A DNA stretch of 9,913 nucleotides from Spirochaetae bacterium HGW-Spirochaetae-9 (GTDB lineage: Bacteria > Spirochaetota > Spirochaetia > Treponematales > Rectinemataceae). A program made the translations under genes and the position numbers. Of this stretch, positions 6,690 through 9,913 are shown piece after piece. Position 1 is the first letter of the stretch, and every line of letters begins with the position of its first letter. The stretch is from positions 1 to 9,913 of the forward strand of contig PGXP01000039.1 of assembly GCA_002839205.1 (NCBI GenBank), in the 5' to 3' direction. The notes beneath the pieces were generated by a model, which did no database searches, was not told the DNA's origin, and worked only from the letters and a program-made list of their open reading frames with translations.

Positions 6690-7286
6690 ATGGAACAGAA
6701 AATAATCAGAGAGCTTTTCCTTGCTAATGGCGGCTACCTCAGGATGAGTCAGGCTATTGAGGCGGGTGTATCGAGGCATGCATTCTACGCTCTTCGAGAT
6801 AAAGGATTTTTCGTTCAGGAATCCAGGGGCCTATTCCGGCTTTCAGAACAGCCCGATCATCCCTATCCCGACCTTTGCATCACGAGTCTTCGTTACCCCA
6901 AGGCTGTCCTTTGCCTTGTTTCGGCTCTTTCGTTTCATGACGTGACGACACAGATCCCCAAGGAGGTGCATATCGCTCTTCCTAGGGGAGCTCGAACCCC
7001 AGTCATGCAATACCCACCTCTCCATACCTACTTCTTCTCAAAGGCACCATATGAAGCTGGCATCGAAGCACATCAGATCGAAGGAGTCGGCGTAAAGATC
7101 TACGATCTTGAAAAAACGATCATCGATTGTTTCAAATTCAGAAATCAAATAGGCATGGATGTGTTCCTTGAGGCGATAAAACTTTACAAGTCAAAAGCGA
7201 AGGTTCAACATGCTCGGCTCGCTGAGTACGCAAAGATTTGTGGTGTGGAGAAGGCAGTATTTCCCTATCTCGAGGCAATTCTATGA
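6690..7286 (+). CDS. abiEi: AbiEi-type antitoxin (type IV toxin-antitoxin, abortive infection)
   Basis: This 198-residue protein has an N-terminal winged helix (about 1-50: IIRELFLANGGYLRMSQAIE, then GVSRHAFYALRDKGFF and RGLFRLSE) and the C-terminal domain typical of AbiEi antitoxins (LVSALSFHDVTTQIP, KEVHIALPRG, VKIYDLEKTIIDCFKF). In known AbiE systems this protein represses its own operon and counters the AbiEii nucleotidyltransferase without direct binding. The ATG at 6690 is chosen because family N-termini begin just before the helix-turn-helix and because the longer reading from TTG 6651 overlaps the -35 box. There is no Shine-Dalgarno before it. The gene overlaps abiEii by ATGA (7283-7286). 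Codons ending in A/T are much more frequent than in the flanking metabolic genes, suggesting acquisition by transfer. Confidence 0.88.
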   Translation: MEQKIIRELFLANGGYLRMSQAIEAGVSRHAFYALRDKGFFVQESRGLFRLSEQPDHPYPDLCITSLRYPKAVLCLVSALSFHDVTTQIPKEVHIALPRGARTPVMQYPPLHTYFFSKAPYEAGIEAHQIEGVGVKIYDLEKTIIDCFKFRNQIGMDVFLEAIKLYKSKAKVQHARLAEYAKICGVEKAVFPYLEAIL

Positions 7287-8218
7287 GCAGACCCACAAAA
7301 CGCGACATTTCTGCCTCCATACGCCAAAGACTCCTCGACCTATCGAAACATGAGAGAAAGCCATTTGGCGAAGTACTTCAGTATTATGCTATGGAACGTT
7401 TCCTTTTTCGCCTTTCCAAGTCAATGTATGCCGATAGATTCATCCTTAAAGGCGCTCTTCTGTTGGCGGTGTGGTGCAGTGAAGTCTCACGATCGACAAT
7501 GGATATTGACTTGCTTGGGTGCATCGATAACTCAGAAGAAGCTATCACTACTGCGATTCGGGCTATTCTGGAAAAGAATGTCTTCGACGATGGAATTGTC
7601 TACCATGCGAGCACAATCAAAACAGAGCCAATATCTGAGGATGCTATGTACCGAGGGGTTCGTGTTGCATTTGAAGCTACGCTTGCAGCTGCTAGAATCA
7701 GACTCAAAATCGATATTGGGTTTGGCGATTCGATGTATCCGGCCCCACAATCTCAGGAGTTTCCAGTACTGCTGGATCAGGAAGCTCCCCGTCTTCTCTG
7801 CTATAGTCGCGAAAATGCCATTGCAGAAAAGTTCGAAGCCATGGTCAAGCTTAGGAAGTTCAACAGCAGGATGAAAGATTTCTTCGACATCTGGCTTCTT
7901 TCCCGATTTTTCAGCTTTGATCAGGCAATCCTTACGAAAGCGCTGGCATTAACCTTTGCCCAACGAGAAACGGAAATGGATACAAGCGTCGTTTTCTCTC
8001 CAGAATTCTCAAGCGTAAAGCAAGTACAATGGGAAGCATTCCGTAAGCGGAAAAAGCTTTCATATGCGCCTGCGCAGTTTTCCGAGGTAGTAAATAGCCT
8101 TTCTCTCTTTCTTTTACCATGTGTGTCATCTGTGGTGGCGGATGTGAGAGAGGAAATAGTATGGAGGCCGCTTGGTCCTTGGGAAAGAAAAGTTAACGGC
8201 AAAGATGTGGCGTTTTAA
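7283..8218 (+). CDS. abiEii: AbiEii-type nucleotidyltransferase toxin
   Basis: This 311-residue protein is from the AbiEii/MenT-like nucleotidyltransferase family, the toxin half of type IV AbiE systems. It is thought to stop growth of phage-infected cells by transferring nucleotides to an RNA target such as tRNA (known for relatives; not testable here). Visible motifs: RFILKGALLL (52-61), the metal-binding STMDIDL (71-77; Asp74 and Asp76), a third acidic strand LKIDIGFGD (141-149; Asp144) and ENAIAEKFEAMVKL (177-190), followed by RMKDFFDIWLL (196-206). All catalytic motifs appear intact and the length is normal, so the toxin should be functional. The start is ATG 7283, overlapping the antitoxin stop, with GAGG (7272-7275) seven bases upstream; the ATG fits better than the more upstream start at 7238, which would overlap abiEi further. 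AT-rich codon use is shared with abiEi. Confidence 0.9.
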   Translation: MSRPTKRDISASIRQRLLDLSKHERKPFGEVLQYYAMERFLFRLSKSMYADRFILKGALLLAVWCSEVSRSTMDIDLLGCIDNSEEAITTAIRAILEKNVFDDGIVYHASTIKTEPISEDAMYRGVRVAFEATLAAARIRLKIDIGFGDSMYPAPQSQEFPVLLDQEAPRLLCYSRENAIAEKFEAMVKLRKFNSRMKDFFDIWLLSRFFSFDQAILTKALALTFAQRETEMDTSVVFSPEFSSVKQVQWEAFRKRKKLSYAPAQFSEVVNSLSLFLLPCVSSVVADVREEIVWRPLGPWERKVNGKDVAF

Positions 8219-8238
8219 TACCGTAGAATAAACGTAGA

Positions 8239-8279
8239 TACTATCTAGTGTATATTACTATTGGTACTGTAAATACTAT
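8239..8279 (+). repeat. Three TACTAT hexamers at 17-18 bp spacing
   Basis: TACTAT occurs at 8239-8244, 8256-8261 and 8274-8279, with TACTGT at 8265-8270, in the AT-rich stretch just after abiEii. I cannot assign a function; low-complexity chance similarity is possible. Confidence 0.3.
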
Positions 8280-8300
8280 TCAAAATGAAATTAGGCATGG

Positions 8301-8312
8301 GGATTCAAGACT
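8301..8312 (+). repeat. Right copy of imperfect direct repeat flanking the abiE module
   Basis: GGATTCAAGACT matches the left copy at 6441-6452 in 11 of 12 bases. It lies about 40 bases before the 3' end of the BKACE gene, where GC-rich sequence resumes. The rest of 8219-8352 holds no gene that I can support. Confidence 0.35.
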
Positions 8313-8352
8313 CCTTCTGCATTAAAGGCGCCACGCCCTCCAGGAACCAGCC

Positions 8353-9183
8353 TTATTTCCGTATGCCCAGCATTTCCCGCGCTTCGGCGCATGTAGCCGG
8401 CTCACAGCCCAGGAGACGCACTAAAGAAGCCGCGTGGGCTACCAGCTCGGCGTTCGTGGCGATGCGCCCTGGTTCCGTAGTGAAGCCGTCCTCGTAGCCC
8501 ACCCTGATTCCCGACGCGCCGCAGCCCACGGCCATACCCAGGAGAGAGAAATCCTCCATACCTTCGTGAATGAAGCTCCAGGAGGTACCGGAGGGTAGGG
8601 CTTGCTTCAGCCTGAAGATATTGTCCGCCGTGGCGGCGAGGGCTCCCTTGAAGCCCAAGGAAAAATTGATGTGGAGAGGCCTTTCGATCGAGCCTTCCTC
8701 GGCGAGATAGAGGATGCCCTCGATCATCGAAAGATCGAAGACTTCGAGCTCGGCTATCACCTTCGCGCGCTTCATCTTGGCCGACCAATACCGTATGTCG
8801 TCCCAGGTATTGATGTAGACGCTTTCCCCGAAATTGGTCGAGCCCATGTTCAGCGAAGCCATCTGCACGCGCGGCTCATTCACCGATGCCGACCTGTCCT
8901 CGAGGGAAAGGGCGGATTTTCCTCCTGTCGAACCCTGTATGACGATGTCCGATTCCGCCCTGATGAGGTCGATCGTGTGGGCGAAGCTCTCGAGCCCGGC
9001 GATCTGCCTGCCTTCCTCGTCCCTGACGTGGAGGTGGACAAGAGAAGCTCCGGCGCGGGCACACTCGAGGGTTTCGCGGGCGATATCCTCGGAACGCACG
9101 GGGTTTTTCGTTCCCTGGGGAACCTGCTTTTCGACATGAGCGACAGGGGCTACGGCGATAATCACCTTCCGCTTCGAATTCAT
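8353..9183 (-). CDS. BKACE-family enzyme (beta-keto acid cleavage, 3-keto-5-aminohexanoate cleavage-like, DUF849)
   Basis: This 276-residue TIM-barrel protein belongs to the family founded by lysine-fermentation Kce. Members condense a beta-keto acid with acetyl-CoA, giving acetoacetate and a shortened acyl-CoA. The zinc ligands are visible as His50 and His52 in LVHLHVRDEEGR, and Glu231 in IRVGYED. Other family signatures are GSTGGKS (84-90), ELEVFD (145-150) and the C-terminal ATNAELV (242-248). Length is typical. The ATG at 9183-9181 has AAGGAG (complement of 9189-9194) five bases upstream. The gene is divergent from the isomerase-like gene and shares its control region, including the operator also found at the transketolase operon. 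Family members use very different keto acids, so the substrate is open. Lysine fermentation is unlikely because no other genes of that pathway are seen. Confidence 0.9.
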   Translation of the reverse strand: MNSKRKVIIAVAPVAHVEKQVPQGTKNPVRSEDIARETLECARAGASLVHLHVRDEEGRQIAGLESFAHTIDLIRAESDIVIQGSTGGKSALSLEDRSASVNEPRVQMASLNMGSTNFGESVYINTWDDIRYWSAKMKRAKVIAELEVFDLSMIEGILYLAEEGSIERPLHINFSLGFKGALAATADNIFRLKQALPSGTSWSFIHEGMEDFSLLGMAVGCGASGIRVGYEDGFTTEPGRIATNAELVAHAASLVRLLGCEPATCAEAREMLGIRK

Positions 9184-9215
9184 GGCAACTCCTTGTACCT
9201 GAAAGCATCTCTCGA

Positions 9216-9244
9216 TTGACAGGTCACTGATTGTACTCTACATT
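9216..9244 (+). promoter_or_regulatory. Promoter of the isomerase-like gene
   Basis: Perfect -35 TTGACA (9216-9221), a 17-base spacer and TACATT (9239-9244; 4 of 6 consensus bases). Transcription would start near 9251, directly at the left edge of operator O3, so bound repressor would cover the start site. Confidence 0.55.
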
Positions 9245-9250
9245 ATATCA
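9242..9250 (-). promoter_or_regulatory. Extended -10 promoter of the BKACE gene
   Basis: On the minus strand the complement of 9242-9250 reads TGATATAAT, a perfect TATAAT preceded by TG one base away, i.e. an extended -10. No good -35 is seen at 16-18 bp, which is acceptable for this promoter class. Operator O3 covers the sequence directly upstream, where polymerase would bind. Confidence 0.55.
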
Positions 9251-9267
9251 ATATTGTATGCAATATT
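9250..9267. promoter_or_regulatory. Operator O3, perfect 18-bp inverted repeat
   Basis: AATATTG-TATG-CAATATT has two perfect 7-base arms around a 4-base centre. Bases 9254-9268 are identical to O1 at 4979-4993. It lies between the divergent BKACE and isomerase-like genes, overlapping the start site of one promoter and the spacer of the other, so a single bound dimer could control both. The likely binder is one of the two GntR/FCD proteins. Confidence 0.7.
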
Positions 9268-9278
9268 TGGAGTGAGGA

Positions 9279-9913
9279 ATGTTTGGAGTATCGCCTGCCT
9301 ATTTCTTTTCCCGATATACGACCGATTTCACGGTGGACCAGTACGCCGAAGGACTCGATCAGCTGAAACTGATGGGCTTCGGCGGATTCCAGCTTGAGGT
9401 GTTCAAGGGCGAAAGAATAACCGAATGGCTGGATGGCGCCGACGCTCTCGCGGCCCGCGCCGCCGCCTTCGGAATGACAGCTACCCAGTTCGTGGCCCAC
9501 TTTCTCCTCTATACCACAAAGGACGAGGAAGCCCTCCTCTCCGACCGCGGCTATGAGGACATGAAGCGCGTCGTGGAGATCGTGTCCAGCTTTCCCGGCT
9601 GCGGCGTTGTGACTCTGCCGCTTGCGCCTTTCGCCTTTCCTGCAGGTGCTTCCTTCACCCTGGAAGACTGGAAGCGGCTCTGGGAAGGCCTCTGCACGAA
9701 GCTTTTGGGCATGGCCGGCATTGTAGAGTCGGCAGGACTGAAGCTGGCCCTCGAGATCGTGCCGGGATCCCTTCTGGGCGGCACCGAAGGGCTGATGCGC
9801 TTTTCAAGGGAGACGGGCAACACGAGCGTGGGGTATAACTTCGATACGGGCCATGCCTGGAGTTCCAAGGAAAACATCTCCACCCTTCCCGCCAAACTCG
9901 CAGGCAGGATCTA
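9279..9913 (+). CDS. Sugar-phosphate isomerase/epimerase-like TIM-barrel protein (AP endonuclease 2 fold), 3' end missing
   Basis: The reading frame from ATG 9279 stays open for 211 complete codons to the window edge. It begins MFGVSPAYFFSRYTTDFTVD and contains KLMGFGGFQLEVF, a pattern of the xylose isomerase-like TIM-barrel family (first strand-helix units, with an acidic residue at a strand end). Further on, ALEIVPG supplies a conserved metal-ligand Glu, and VGYNFDTGHAW matches the family's D-x-G-H metal-binding motif. The remaining ligands would lie beyond the window. GGAG (9269-9272) six bases upstream supports the start. Relatives isomerise or epimerise free or phosphorylated sugars and sugar acids such as tagatose, erythrulose, apiose or inositol derivatives. 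The gene is divergent from the BKACE gene under shared operator O3. The family call is firm, the substrate unknown. Confidence 0.85.
   Translation, partial: MFGVSPAYFFSRYTTDFTVDQYAEGLDQLKLMGFGGFQLEVFKGERITEWLDGADALAARAAAFGMTATQFVAHFLLYTTKDEEALLSDRGYEDMKRVVEIVSSFPGCGVVTLPLAPFAFPAGASFTLEDWKRLWEGLCTKLLGMAGIVESAGLKLALEIVPGSLLGGTEGLMRFSRETGNTSVGYNFDTGHAWSSKENISTLPAKLAGRI

Noticed and set aside
8325..8339. Short GC hairpin after the BKACE gene, as a terminator
   Set aside because: The stem is six pairs with a wobble and a 3-base loop, and only TTTAAT follows on the minus strand; too weak to call.
2121..9913. Assignment of the locus to the known apiose or sulfoquinovose transketolase pathways
   Set aside because: A split transketolase and a TIM-barrel isomerase alone do not identify the substrate. 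No kinase or other pathway-specific gene is in the window, and the BKACE enzyme fits neither route.
1..9913. tRNA, rRNA, CRISPR array, transposase or integrase
   Set aside because: I looked for cloverleaf-like stretches, regularly spaced repeats and recombinase motifs and found none that hold up.

Overview
The window looks like a piece of a GC-rich bacterial chromosome with an AT-richer accessory insert. The organism is not identifiable with certainty. Strong Shine-Dalgarno sites, TTG/GTG starts, recognisable sigma70-type promoters and the gene set (BipA, a split transketolase, FCD-type GntR regulators, a BKACE-family enzyme) fit a free-living or gut-type sugar degrader; a spirochaete is my tentative guess.

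Left part (1-2124): the 5' end of a DmpA/P1-family peptidase gene points out of the window on the minus strand. It is divergent from typA (bipA), a housekeeping translational GTPase on the plus strand. typA meets the next gene tail to tail, and the two stop codons share the four bases CTAG.

Middle (2121-6429): a minus-strand operon encodes the N-terminal and C-terminal subunits of a split transketolase and a D-2-hydroxyacid dehydrogenase. Divergent from it, two different GntR/FCD repressors are translated as a coupled tandem pair. The 200-bp divergent region between them holds two good promoters and two TTG(T/C)ATGCAA-type palindromes.

Insert (about 6430-8350): this stretch has lower GC and different codon use. 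It holds an AbiEi/AbiEii (type IV) toxin-antitoxin and abortive-infection pair with its own promoter, flanked by a 12-bp imperfect direct repeat (6441-6452 and 8301-8312).

Right part (8353-9913): GC-rich sequence resumes. A minus-strand BKACE-family (beta-keto acid cleavage) gene is divergent from a plus-strand sugar-phosphate isomerase/epimerase-like TIM-barrel gene that runs off the window. Their shared control region carries a perfect 7+4+7 palindrome that is identical over 15 bases to the operator in front of the transketolase operon.

Reading the parts together: the transketolase/dehydrogenase operon, the regulator pair and the BKACE/isomerase pair look like one catabolic regulon, apparently for a sugar or sugar acid of unknown identity, run by the tandem GntR regulators. 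The defence module separates its two halves.
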